A stretch of DNA of 64,000 nucleotides from Cucumis sativus (lineage: Eukaryota > Streptophyta > Magnoliopsida > Cucurbitales > Cucurbitaceae): positions 8,122,001 through 8,186,000 of the forward strand of contig NC_026657.2 of the NCBI RefSeq assembly GCF_000004075.3, written 5' to 3'. Shown here piece after piece: positions 48,046 to 59,545 of the stretch; within the stretch, counting starts at the first letter, position 1, and every line of letters starts with the position of its first letter. The position numbers and the translations under genes are program-made. The notes under the pieces are model-generated. The model saw only the letters and a list, made by a program, of their open reading frames with translations. It ran no database searches and had not been told where the DNA came from.

Positions 48046-50232
48046 TCACCAGTAATCTCTGCAAGAACAGGAACCATCTTTGAAGTGGTGGAAACGGTTT
48101 CGATCTCTTAACGTAATCTGCCTTTGGTAAATCTTTGAGACTAGTTTTATTAAAGTATGACAGTCTGAGCAGACCCTGAGGTTCTTCAGGATAACAATTC
48201 TTCCACCTATCTCTGATTTCAATAAGCCATAACATAAAGCTAGTTTTTCACTATGTTGAGAAACTGACTCTTCCTTCTTATTATCATCAATGTTGAGCAA
48301 TACTTCTGAGGTATCTGCAACATAACCTGCCAGCTTCAGTTTCTCTCTAACTTGTCGAAGCATTATAGATATTTCAGCTATTTCTGGGTGAGAACAATCT
48401 CCAGCCAGAAATGAATGGGCGATGTTATCTATAACAACTGAACTGCAACCAGGTGTTTTCTGAATTCCTTTCTCATTCATTAATTCTCTTACCTTTTTCA
48501 CTTCATTCCACATTTTCCTTTTTGCATAAATGTTAGAGAGCAAAATGTAAACTCCGTCATTTGTTGGTTCGAGTTTTAGCAGGAATCTCGCAGCTTCCTC
48601 TCCTAGCTCAAGATTGTTATATACTCTGCAAGCCCCAAGCATAGAGCCCCATATTGCACCATCTGGCTGTAAAGGCATTACTCGGATAAATTCCCGAGCT
48701 TCTGCCAGAAGTCCTGCTCTACATAAAAGATCTACCATGCACCCATAATGCTCCGACTTAAGTCTGACTCCATATAATGCTTCTATTTCATAGAATAGCT
48801 TCTTCCCCTCTTGAACTAACCCTGCGTGGCTGCAGGCAGTCAGTACCCCAATGAAAGTTATTTCATCTGGCTGTAAGTCTGTCGTCTGCATTAGACGGAA
48901 CTGAGCAAGAGCCTCCCTGCCAAGGCCGTGTAGAGCAAAACCATTCACCATAGAATTCCAAGAGATCAAATCTTTATACGACATGCTATCAAAGATTCTT
49001 TTAGCAGCATCTATGTCTCCACACTTTGAAAACATGTCAATCAACGAGTTGTTCAAACTAACAGAATGACCCTTCTGAGTCCTGGTAATGTAGTCATGAA
49101 CCCATCTCCCTGTTTCTAAGTCACCCAGTTGAGCACAGGCCGAAATGACGGCTAGAATTGTGACTTCATTGGGACGCATGTTTGAGCCGCCAGCCACTTC
49201 TCTAAATAACTGTAACGCCTCTGTGCTTCTATTGTTCTTGACATAACCGAAAATCAAAGCTGACCAAGCATATACGTCTTTATCAGACAATTTGTCAAAC
49301 ACTTGCCTTGCAGTTTTTAGATCCCCACATTTAGCATACATGTTAACCAAAGCACTTCCTAGAACAGCACAAATCTTCATATCCATCTCCCGAATATGAG
49401 AATGCAGCTTCATTCCAACGCCCAAATCTTTTAATTCAGCACAAGCTGATACAAGGGTCGCCATGGTAACTTCATCAGGGCTAAACCCATCTTCCTCCAT
49501 CTTCTTATACAATAGCAAAGCCTCATTAGGACAATGGTTTTTCATATAACCACTAATCATCGAAGTCCACACCACTTTATTTCTATGACCCATTCTCTCA
49601 AACAGGAACCTCGCAGATTTTAAATCTCCACAGGCTGCGTACATATTTAACAATGTGGTTTCTATGTACAGGTCCGAATGAAGCATATACTTGACAACTT
49701 GCCCGTGTAGAACCTTCCCAACTTTGAATTCCAATAAAAGTGCACAACCCTTTAGCAGAGAAGGAAATGTGAATCTATCAGGAACATTCCTCGACCGTTC
49801 GAGCATCTCAGTATAACTTTGGAGCGCCCTTCTCGGCATATTGGAATTCACAAAGGCTCTCAACATGGAATTCCAAGTAAGTACATCTAACTCTCTAGTG
49901 TGAGCAAAAACTGAATAAGCATAGCCAACTCCAAGCGAGCCCATTGAGAGGACATGGGCAATGAGCTTGTTTAATGATGGCTTATGGTGGATGAAGCCTG
50001 TAACTACCATTTGTGCATGAAGTTGTTGTAATTCTGTCAATTGTGTCCATTTTGTGCTTTTCTCTAAGAGGGGGAAAATGGGATATGGTTTTTGGTTGAA
50101 TTTGAGATTGGGTATTGAAGTGGGTTGGTAAGAAGAGGTGGAATGGCTTGTTGAACATAATGAAGAAACTGTTTGGAGCATATAATGAGGATGATTTGCA
50201 ACGAAGAAGTAGAGGGTTTGGTTCAAAACCAT
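48046..50232 (-). CDS. PLS-class DYW-type pentatricopeptide repeat protein (organelle RNA editing factor)
   Basis: One uninterrupted exon of 728 residues. The first 50 residues are hydrophobic, Ser-rich and Pro-rich, fitting an organelle transit peptide. A PLS array follows, with repeats such as VLTWNSMLRAFVNSNMPRRA, VVWTSMISGYMKNHCPNEAL, VYAWSALIFGYVKNNRSTEA and LISWNSMVNGFALHGLGREA. E and E+ motifs come next. The C-terminal DYW cytidine-deaminase domain has HSEKLA (zinc ligand His and catalytic Glu), CSDCH, and ends HHFKDGSCSCRDYW. DYW proteins convert specific C to U in plastid or mitochondrial transcripts. The target is unknown; the PPR code could be read to predict it. The whole domain is present with no sign of decay. 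It converges with the CHY1-like gene. Confidence 0.95.
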   Translation of the reverse strand: MVLNQTLYFFVANHPHYMLQTVSSLCSTSHSTSSYQPTSIPNLKFNQKPYPIFPLLEKSTKWTQLTELQQLHAQMVVTGFIHHKPSLNKLIAHVLSMGSLGVGYAYSVFAHTRELDVLTWNSMLRAFVNSNMPRRALQSYTEMLERSRNVPDRFTFPSLLKGCALLLEFKVGKVLHGQVVKYMLHSDLYIETTLLNMYAACGDLKSARFLFERMGHRNKVVWTSMISGYMKNHCPNEALLLYKKMEEDGFSPDEVTMATLVSACAELKDLGVGMKLHSHIREMDMKICAVLGSALVNMYAKCGDLKTARQVFDKLSDKDVYAWSALIFGYVKNNRSTEALQLFREVAGGSNMRPNEVTILAVISACAQLGDLETGRWVHDYITRTQKGHSVSLNNSLIDMFSKCGDIDAAKRIFDSMSYKDLISWNSMVNGFALHGLGREALAQFRLMQTTDLQPDEITFIGVLTACSHAGLVQEGKKLFYEIEALYGVRLKSEHYGCMVDLLCRAGLLAEAREFIRVMPLQPDGAIWGSMLGACRVYNNLELGEEAARFLLKLEPTNDGVYILLSNIYAKRKMWNEVKKVRELMNEKGIQKTPGCSSVVIDNIAHSFLAGDCSHPEIAEISIMLRQVREKLKLAGYVADTSEVLLNIDDNKKEESVSQHSEKLALCYGLLKSEIGGRIVILKNLRVCSDCHTLIKLVSKIYQRQITLRDRNRFHHFKDGSCSCRDYW

Positions 50233-53200
50233 CAGATTTGGTTTTGTTATAATTTCTTTCTATTGGGTTTAAACTATGTATTGCCAAAGATAAGGTTGCC
50301 CATTTGGACCATTCAATTTGAAAGAGATAAGGAGGACATGAATTGACTAATGGATGAAATGAGATTCAACTTGGTCGTTAGTGAAAATTTCAACATTAGT
50401 TGATTTAATGTTATGTTTAGTTTAGGTTCACGGATGCCGACCATTTAACTGACGTGAGTTGGACAATAAAAAGTCAGTTTCTTTTTCCTTTTTTGTTAAA
50501 AAAATTAAGAAAGTTAAAAACACTTTTGGCCCCTTGATTTTCATGAAAATAACAATTTAGTTTCGGAAGTAATAATCCAATCATTATACTTGGATTTGCA
50601 GCAATTTAGTTTTAACATAAAAAAGTACATCAAAACTAGATTTTAATTTTATTTTATGTGATGTAGGCTATGTATTTTGTTAATTTTTACCATCTAAATT
50701 AAATTGTTACCAATTTTGAAGAAAAGTATTAAATTATTACAAAATAAAATTTCAAATTGATGTTTCTGCTTTTATAGGGACTAAAAGTAAGTTTTTATTG
50801 TATTTAAATATTTTTTTATTATTACATTTATATCTTTAAAAAATCTTTTTATTTTGTATTAGGCTATTTTCGATTTGGTAGTCTAATTTGGTTTGAATGT
50901 TCTAGATTATATTAATTTCTCTTTGGAAAGAAAAATACATAATTTGATAATTCTTTCATTAATTTAAAAATTATGAGAGAATCCTACCCAACTCAACCAT
51001 ACGTTCATCATGCTCAATAATTTATTTATTTTGTAATTAATCTTAAAACCACTGATTGGTCCCAAAGGTTAATGGGTGCAGACATTTAATATATATCTAT
51101 CACTCTTTTGGCTCGAAATATGAATAAAGTCTTAACATGTGAGAGAGAAGATCATTGGAGAGGAAACAAGTAGGAGTTTGTATACAAGACATCTCGGATC
51201 ACATTGATCTAATACTATCTTAAATCACTAATTAACTTAAAACCTTCCGGAAGGAATTTAACTTTTTGGTTAGATTAAGTTATATTTGTGAGTAACTTTG
51301 ATAACCATGTTAATTCATTCTCAAATACATAAATTTAAAAGAAAGAAAATACCTCTATATATATATATATTCGAAGATTTGCCAATAAGTTTTAATGAAT
51401 TTGGAGCCAACGGTTAGGTAAGAAATATTTTTCAGCCAAACCCCATCAAAAAGACCTTTTTTTTAAAATTCCTTTTTGGCCCCAAAAACCAAATCAAAGT
51501 TTCTCCATCTTCCATTTGCAACCAACAGCCAACCTCTCTATTAATTAACTTTAATGGGATGTCCCACATTCTTCAAATAATAACTCAAGTAACTTCTTAT
51601 CAAAGGAAGCTGTTAGTTCATAATTTTTCAAGTACAAGTAATCTTATTGAAGAAGAATTATGAATGAATCTGCGCATAGAAGAAAACTAAAAATAAGAGA
51701 CTGAAGAGATGGCTTTATATATATATATATTGGATAACATAACTTCGATTGATTAAATAATATTCATCTTCAAATTTTCTAAGATCGATGTGCTGTCATT
51801 TACTTGGCAAGACACCCTCTATAAAATTGTAGTCTATGAACTTGTAATCAGGACAACTCAACTTCTTTTTAAGCAACTTAAATATATTTTATTACTATAT
51901 CCGTGAAATTATAGAAAATGTCATAAACATTGTTTTCAAATATTTGTAAAATATAGCAAAATAATTTTTTTGAAAGGATGTCATGATAGACCGCAATAGA
52001 TTATTATCTATGTCAAAAGCTTTGTTGTTTAAAATAATTTTCTAAACATAACTCTCCGTTTAAAGATTTTTTATAGAAAAATAAAAGAAACTGTGATGTT
52101 AGGTTTAAAATTTTTACAAAAGTTCATTAGAATGTTAGATAAGGATTGAGATCTAACATCACACCCATGTATTTGTGGGTTCAAATTTAATGCAAATGTT
52201 GATAAGTTTTTAATAGTTTTGAAATACTCAAAAGTTTTTTTTCTAAGAAGATTTTTTTCTTCAAGAAATTTAGGGTAAATTAGTTATAAGGAGGTGAGTT
52301 GAAGTGGTTGAGTAAAATGGGTTGGGTTGGGAAGGGTAAATAATGCTGATGTGCACTTTGTTCTTGCTTCCAACATAAGCATATTTGGATTATGCATACA
52401 AAAGAAAATGGGGGGGAAAAAAGGAAGCCTTTGTAAAGTGATTTAAAATAATTTTCTCAAGTGGGGTTTGACTATTTTTGGAGATAAAAATGAGTAGAAA
52501 TGCATAAAAAGATGGACCCAACCAAAGAAATTCAACTGTAAAAAGTGGAGAAATAATAATGGAAAGGAAAGGAGTGCATTCCTTCTGTTTATCCAAAAGT
52601 CTTCAATAACTCAAACATAAAACCATAATGACAAAAGAAAAAGGAAAACAAATACCCCACCAAATCTCTGTTGCTTTGATATTTTATTTTCAACATTATT
52701 AGTTTAATTTAAAGGGTCTTTTCGTTAAAATCAAAATAGACCATACATGGATTCACATCGATCGAGAGTTCAAACCATTCTTCAACTTTCTGTCCGTTGA
52801 ATTTATACATAAATGAGTTTGTATCAAAATCATAAAGCTTTCAGTCGACAATTTTTTTGAATATGTCATTCTTCTAGATACCAAGGTTCTCATTTCTAGT
52901 TAATTTTTCAAAATTCAACTTTAAAGATGGTTATGAAATATGAAGTGTGTAACATTCAAATTTAATTTTTGTTTTAATCATTTAAAAGTTTTCTTAGTTG
53001 TATTTTGATATAAATTTGAAACTCGAAACGTTGTAACTCTTCTAGACAATTCAATTTTATATTAAATAGGGTATGTAATTTTTTTTTAAACATTTGTTGG
53101 ACATTCAAAATGACGTGTTATTGAACGACTTCCACTTTGTAATTAACCTACTATGTATTACATCATTAAGGTAGGGAGAGAAATTTATGTATGGTCGTAA

Positions 53201-53925
53201 ATTTGTTAGACATTGTAACCATAAGTTAATGTATGGTGATGTATAGGTTTGATTTTTTTACCTTAAGAACGGTTAGTAGATAACATATTATATGATATCT
53301 TAATTAGTTAAGTTATGTTTGAGTTTGACATTTTGAAGGTAAATTTTTTATTCTAAAAGAAAACTTTTTCAAAAATGAAAAAAAATGGTGTTCAAGTTTT
53401 TAAGATTTGGAAAAACCCTTTTGATAATAATTAAATAAATAGTTTTAAAAGCTCAGTGAATAAGTTAACTTTTTAAGAACAAATAAAAAGTTTGAATTAT
53501 GATATTAAATTTTATCGATATGTCGATATTTATACATTGTCATGAACTCTTGATATTGATATGAGTGATAAATCGATATATAATTATTTCATAAAAAATT
53601 TCTCAAAATACAAAAATTAAACATTAAGATATACTAATATAAAATAACAAACCCGAGTAGTTCATACTTATAGAAAACTACCACAATTATAAGCTTTGAT
53701 CTAAAGAGAAAAAAAAAAATGAATTCAAACCATATTCACTACACAAACAAAACTCATCAAATAACTCAAAAACAAAAATCAATCATCATATATTTTTAAA
53801 AAATACCCTATTCAATTACTATATATTTCCAAAACTCAATTAAAATTGAGCAAAAATGTGTTACAAACGGATTATTATTATTATTATTTCCTATAGTATG
53901 TTGATTTCTTTAGCAAAGATCAATA
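50233..53925. other. Gene-poor region, DYW-PPR promoter side to PUB 3' end
   Basis: 3.7 kb of AT-rich DNA. An AT run lies at 51356-51371 and another at 51716-51731. A copy of the dispersed AT-rich family lies at about 51895-52030 (tatttgtaaaatatagcaaa, then tagaccgcaatagatta). No frame with a recognised product was found. The first 300 bases likely hold the PPR promoter. Confidence 0.5.
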
Positions 53926-55173
53926 TCATTCATCATTCACAAACTTCAAATAATTCTTCAACTCACTAGGAAAACATGGACTACGCCTCCATTTGTTCCC
54001 ATGCATCTTCAAAATCTTGATCACCTTCTCCTTGGTCGAACTCCGGCCACCGTCACCGACACCGGTGCTGTCCATGTGTAGTATCATCAGCAGCTTCTTC
54101 ACTGCCCCACATGCCATCATCTCATCTACAACCCTTTCCCTTGGGTGAAAACTACTAATCCAAAGCAAAATCTTCACCCCAATTTTTGTTGCTACATATG
54201 AAACATTCAAAATCTTCTTAGTCACAGCTGCAATTCCCATCCCATGTTCTACCAAAGCTAATCTCCCTTCAGCACATTCACATAAACTCTGCAGAATCTG
54301 CAGCATTCTCTCGCATTTCGATCGCCCCGACTCCGGTAAAAGCTCGATCAGAATCCACACTGCCCCAGCTTCGATCGCCTTCACTCGACTCCTTTTCGAG
54401 GATGAGAGAATTTCTATCATTACATCTAATGCACATGAGCTAGCCTTTGTGGGAAATTCGTCCGATACAAGCTCCAACAATGGCTTGAAGAAATCAATCC
54501 CCTGTTCTTCCATAATAGATCCCCAATTGTAATTGGTGTTTTTAGCAATATTTCTAAGGATTTTCACAGCGTAAAAACGCCCTTCTGCACTTCCCCTTTG
54601 TACAACAACAGCAATCGATTTCATCAATTCTTCTCTCTTATACATTTCGTCGAACAGTTTATCTTCATTTGAAATCGGAAACTGACACAGAACGCCCAAA
54701 GCCTCTTCACAAGTGTCCAACGTCGAGAAATCAGAACAATCAATAAGAATTTGAATCACAACATTAACAACAATCCCAATCCCACTCAATCTAATAAACT
54801 CCGATTTCATCCCATCGTTCATTTCAACCATCGATCTCAATTTCCTCAAAGAACTAACCTTGAATGGAGAAGACTCAACAGTAGCAAGAAGCGACGAGAC
54901 TTCCTCGAGCGCCGTCGCCGGCGTCAAGGCAGAATCATTGATTTTCCAAGCGAGAATGAGGCGCTTGAGATTCAGATTAGGGGTGATGACGAAGTCTTCA
55001 GCACCGGCAGCGAGTGTCTGCATCGTCGCCGGACAAGTTTTTTTATTGTAAGTAAAAAGCCATTTTTCAATGCTCTTTCTATCGTAGGTGACGCCGGTAG
55101 AGACAGTGACCGGATCTTCCATGAGCTCCATGGAAATGGGGCATCGAAAAAGAGGAGGAAAATCAGAATCCAT
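53926..55173 (-). CDS. U-box/ARM E3 ubiquitin ligase (PUB22/23-like group)
   Basis: A single exon of 415 residues starting MDSDFPPLFRCPISMELMED. The U-box (about 6-80) has PLFRCPISMELMEDPVTVST, GVTYDRKSIEKWL and CPATMQTL, followed by ITPNLNLKRLILAW. The rest is a string of ARM-like helical repeats, for example EEALGVLCQFPISNEDKLF, RFYAVKILRNIAKN and SSCALDVMIEIL. The U-box recruits the E2 enzyme; the ARM repeats bind the substrate. Intronless genes of this size and layout form the PUB20-PUB29 group. Several of its members (PUB22, 23, 24) dampen immune signalling and drought responses. Assignment to one member is not possible from sequence alone. The leader upstream of the ATG at 55173 is GA/CT-rich. 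Confidence 0.92.
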   Translation of the reverse strand: MDSDFPPLFRCPISMELMEDPVTVSTGVTYDRKSIEKWLFTYNKKTCPATMQTLAAGAEDFVITPNLNLKRLILAWKINDSALTPATALEEVSSLLATVESSPFKVSSLRKLRSMVEMNDGMKSEFIRLSGIGIVVNVVIQILIDCSDFSTLDTCEEALGVLCQFPISNEDKLFDEMYKREELMKSIAVVVQRGSAEGRFYAVKILRNIAKNTNYNWGSIMEEQGIDFFKPLLELVSDEFPTKASSCALDVMIEILSSSKRSRVKAIEAGAVWILIELLPESGRSKCERMLQILQSLCECAEGRLALVEHGMGIAAVTKKILNVSYVATKIGVKILLWISSFHPRERVVDEMMACGAVKKLLMILHMDSTGVGDGGRSSTKEKVIKILKMHGNKWRRSPCFPSELKNYLKFVNDE

Positions 55174-55309
55174 TGATGATGATAGAAGAATCTCTTTACT
55201 TCAAAGCTCCGATCAAACGCTCCAATGGCGACAACAGAGAGAAGAAGAAGGGTCTCGTCTTATAGGAAGCCGTTTGTAAGATGACGTCATAAACCCTTTT
55301 GACAAATTC

Positions 55310-55313
55310 AATA

Positions 55314-55352
<39 letters not shown>

Positions 55353-55362
55353 GAAATAAAAG
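55310..55362. repeat. Short tandem repeat (about 9 bp, AAATAAAAG-like)
   Basis: About five copies of a unit reading aaataaaag lie about 140 bases upstream of the PUB start codon. The last copies vary slightly. The array is in the promoter or leader of the PUB gene and may differ between accessions. Confidence 0.8.
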
Positions 55363-56767
55363 TCAAATGAAATCGGTGGGTTTGATTGCAAATAATGGAA
55401 GCTGTAATGTTAGAAATGGGAAGCAATACGAAACCTCTAGTAGTCTTTGTATTTTTTAACAATTTTAATTTCTTCCTATTTGCATTTTTTGTCAAATATT
55501 TTTAAGATTTAAATGGCAAATAGAATACATAGGAATTTTAATTTTAAAATCATAGGTTAAAAGTATTTAGTATGTGAATAATGAAAGAGCATGAAGATAG
55601 TTGAAGTGAATAGTATTAGTAAATATGTACATACCAAAAAATGCAATATATTTCAACCCAAAATTAGTTTGGTAATTTTATTAATTTGTAGTTGAACCAA
55701 CTCAGTGTTAATAATGCATATAAGTTGGATGCATCACAAGTAGGGCATTGACATTTCTTTTTTTTATAATAACTATTTCCCTTTTTTAATTCTCTAAATG
55801 TGCATTCATGTTACCCAATAACCCAATTAAACAATAAATTCTTATTCCAAATTTTCATTAATAATATGGATTAAATATAAGCATTGTTCTTAGCACGTAT
55901 ACGAAATTTTAAGGAATCGGTAATACGATAATTTTTATGTACGAAGTAGCCTAGCTATATAATTGTTTTTTCTTAATACAATCCTTTTATCTATAATAAA
56001 TTTGTAAAAAAATTCTTCTTTATTTTTTTAATTACTCGTACTTTGAAAATTTTTAAAAATTACACTTTGCGAGTTGGATACATTGTGAACATCCTCCAAA
56101 TAAACATCGATATATTATTACTATAATTTATAGAAATATTGGAACCATGTCGAATTTCAAATTCAACTTACAAATATAGAAAAAGATCAACAAGTATAGG
56201 TTCCAAACACAAAATTGTTTATGCAAAATTTTAAAAAAAATAAAAGATTTTTTTTTAAATAACAAAACTTCTAAAAAATACTTACAAATATAGAAAAAAA
56301 AAATCACAATCTATCTATAGTTTATTGTAATATATGGTAAATTATAATAAATTATAGATATATTTAGAATAACTTAAAAAAAATTGTTTTGAATGATAAA
56401 ACTTATGAAAATAATTATAAATATAGAAAATGATCCCAATATGTTAAGATAGACTATTGTTTATGTTAATTGTAGATAGACGATGATATTTTATAAATAT
56501 TTTATTTGTTTTAGTATAAAAAAAAATTGAATTCACAATTCTAATAAATGTGAAAATAAAGCAAAATAGAGGGTGTAGTAAACAAAACAAAGAAAATGAA
56601 AAATAGAAAATGGTTTGACTTTAGAAAAGAGTAATGTATTGTAAATTGAATTAGATCCGAAAGACTTGCCGGGATTAATATTAACCCATCTTTTATACCA
56701 TTCTTTCAAATACTCTATTTATATATATTTATATATATTTCTCTCTTTCTTTCTTTCTTTCTTTTTT

Positions 56768-56770
<3 letters not shown>

Positions 56771-56815
<45 letters not shown>
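56771..56815. repeat. (AT)n microsatellite
   Basis: An uninterrupted AT run of about 45 bases follows a tttc tract at 56746-56763. It is the longest simple repeat in the window and a likely site of length variation. Confidence 0.95.
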
Positions 56816-56820
<5 letters not shown>

Positions 56821-59545
56821 TTATTTTATTACTTAAACCCAAAAATGTGGGAAAATGTTTATTCATTAAATCCTCCCTCCACATTTGAATTCAACTCTCT
56901 TCAAAACTCTATTCCCTCTTTATTACTCTAAATTATTCTTTATCAATTCTAAATTATTAATTTAAACTAATAAAAGTAATTAATTCTTAATAATCTCGTT
57001 TTCCTTCCTCTCACCTTCAAACAAAAGTCGATGCCTTTATCTTTCATCTCTCTCTTTTTTATTTTTTTTTATTTATTGTATGTATGACATATTCTTATGC
57101 TTATATATGTGTGTGTTTACACTACTGCTAATAATAATTAATGCTTACTAATCTCATTTTCTTCCTCTTATATTTGATGAGTTTAATTAAACATTTCAAC
57201 TTTAATGAAAAACACCGTGTTAATTAATTACCATCGACCTACCTTACTTTGATAAACAATTTTTTTTCATTAAATTCCAATGGTTGATACATAATTACCC
57301 AAAATTTGTGAATAAAAATAATAAAAACCTTGAATTTTTTAATAATCCTTACTCTCTGATTTTGCTTTGGAATTATAATAGTTTTAGGGTAAATTTGTTG
57401 ATTTTTATGTATATTTTTTATTGATAGATATTTTAATTTTTCTTTTAAGAATCCTATGTCGAATAAACTAAAGGATAAAATTCCTATCAAATTGAAGTTT
57501 TTGTTAAAAAGTTACGTCATGATCAATCTATTTTATCAACTAAACAATTGAGAATTGTTTAAATTTTTTTAAACTAATCGTACGGTGATCATGTAACGCT
57601 CGTTTTCGAGCTAAAATATGAACCAAAATGGTTCATGTTTGACAAATTCTATTTTGATGAAGTTAATTATAGTTAATAAGGTCGTTATTAATTATATGAT
57701 AAAATACAAATTAGGAAGGAGAATGAAAACTTAAGTATAAATGATAAAAAGGGAAAAGTAAACCCAACTCTCACACTCAAAGAAAAAGAGAGAATTTGAA
57801 TGGACTTTGGAATATATTGTATGTTACCAAAACATTTACTTGATCAAAGCTCACTTATGAGGGAGAAGAATAATCTTCATAATGTAAAAAAAAAAAATGT
57901 TCATCAAAGTCAAAATAGATTATTATTAATTCCTTATCCTAATGTTCCCTAGAAAGTGATGTTTAACAAAGAAAAACTTACAAGAAACTGCTAAAGTTCC
58001 ATCAAACTTTTATTAATAAATTAGAAAAAAACAAAAAGGAAGAATCATTGGATTATGTACAAATTGCAATTGCATAATACAACTTAATTTCTTATCTTTT
58101 ATGTTTGTATTTAATAGGTCTTTTAATTTCAATTATTTTATCAAGCATTATATTTTTAACAATTTTTCTCGGTAGATCATAACTTTGAAAATGGTTATTG
58201 AATGGATCAATGACCCATTTAAACACAAAATCAAAGTTGGAAAATTCATTAGTTCTTTTTAATTTTGAAGTTACAAAATTTATTAGATAAGACCTAAACT
58301 TGAAAAGTGTATAATTAAACATGTAATTTCATATTAGATTCAAAGTTTCTTCCTTCTGTTTTCACTTAAAATCCATCTAATATCATGTGAAGAACACAAC
58401 ACACTACATAAATTTGAATATAAAAACATATAAAAGCAATGATAATATACTTTAATTTTTCTACTATGAATGTGTTATTTAAATTAAGGTCAAAGGATAT
58501 GAGATGTCTTTATCCTGAATTTAAGGGAAATTTAAGAACTAAACAATTCAAGAGATGGAAAGATTTAAGAAATTAATTAAGGAAAATTATGTGAAAAGAA
58601 CATTTTCTGTTGCCTCTCTTTTCTATTCAACAACAATTATGTTTATGATTCAGTCCTTGTGAAGAAGTGGGAATGAAATTTCTTACAAAGATACTTCTGC
58701 TCTTTACAAAGTTATGCTTAAAATAGTGTGAAAGTTCAAATTCAAATTCAAATTCAAATTTATTGTTTGTTGGTTTTGAAAGATTCATAAAAATCTGAAG
58801 GGTGTTTTCAAACTATTAATTTGGGCACAGCCATCAAAATCATAATGCATAACTCAACTGTGAAGGAAACAGCAATATTTGACTTAACTAACATTAATTC
58901 CATTTGAAAAGGTCTCATTGGTAGTTTCTGGAGGAATATCGGAAACATGTTATCATTTAACACCGACGAAAGTACTTTCAAAGAAGAAAATATGTGATGA
59001 AGATGAACGATATTCAAACCAATCCTTCCTTATACAACCAACTTTAATTTGGCTTCAAACTAAAGGAAGAAGAAGAAGAAGAAACGATGTATTCAATGAG
59101 AAGTTTGTCTCGAAATAGAGCTCTTTCTCTCTTAAATGAAAGATTCAAAGTTTTTCAACATTCTAAACTTATTCTACTTTCTCCCACTTCAAGTCAACAA
59201 TCAACTTGTTGACCAAATGCAGATAATAGATCAGGACTACATCAATCTAGGTTCTAACTTCAATCCAAAATTTCGAAGGATTTCTACTTGAATGGTAACT
59301 TTGAAGTATTTAACTTGTAACAGTGACTTCAAAACATGTCATTTTCAGAAGCAGCAAGGATATGGAATTATAGAGCATGGAAGAGTTGGAAAGAGGACAA
59401 ACTGTAGCAACTTTAAATTTTATTTGAACGAGGATTCCAGTGCAAAATTCACTACAAATGACACAAAAGAAGAATCCAAGATTTGGAATGCAATGTGTCT
59501 ATCTGTGAACGCCCATTATACTACATAAAAAGCTATAAACTCTCC

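Larger units (their letters stand above)
55174..59545. other. Gene-poor region, PUB promoter to CYP88 3' end
   Basis: 4.4 kb of AT-rich DNA. It contains the 9-bp array above, a long AT microsatellite (56771-56815), a tttc run at 56746-56763, an aaattc hexamer run at 58736-58760 and a gaa run at 59066-59082. Copies of the dispersed AT-rich family lie at about 56240-56510. The part after about 58800 is less AT-rich but shows no recognisable protein. No gene is supported. Confidence 0.5.

Noticed and set aside
59292-59528. Plus-strand frame of 78 codons downstream of the CYP88 stop
   Set aside because: Composition is somewhat coding-like, but no domain is recognisable. It is most likely the antisense of the CYP88 3' flank.
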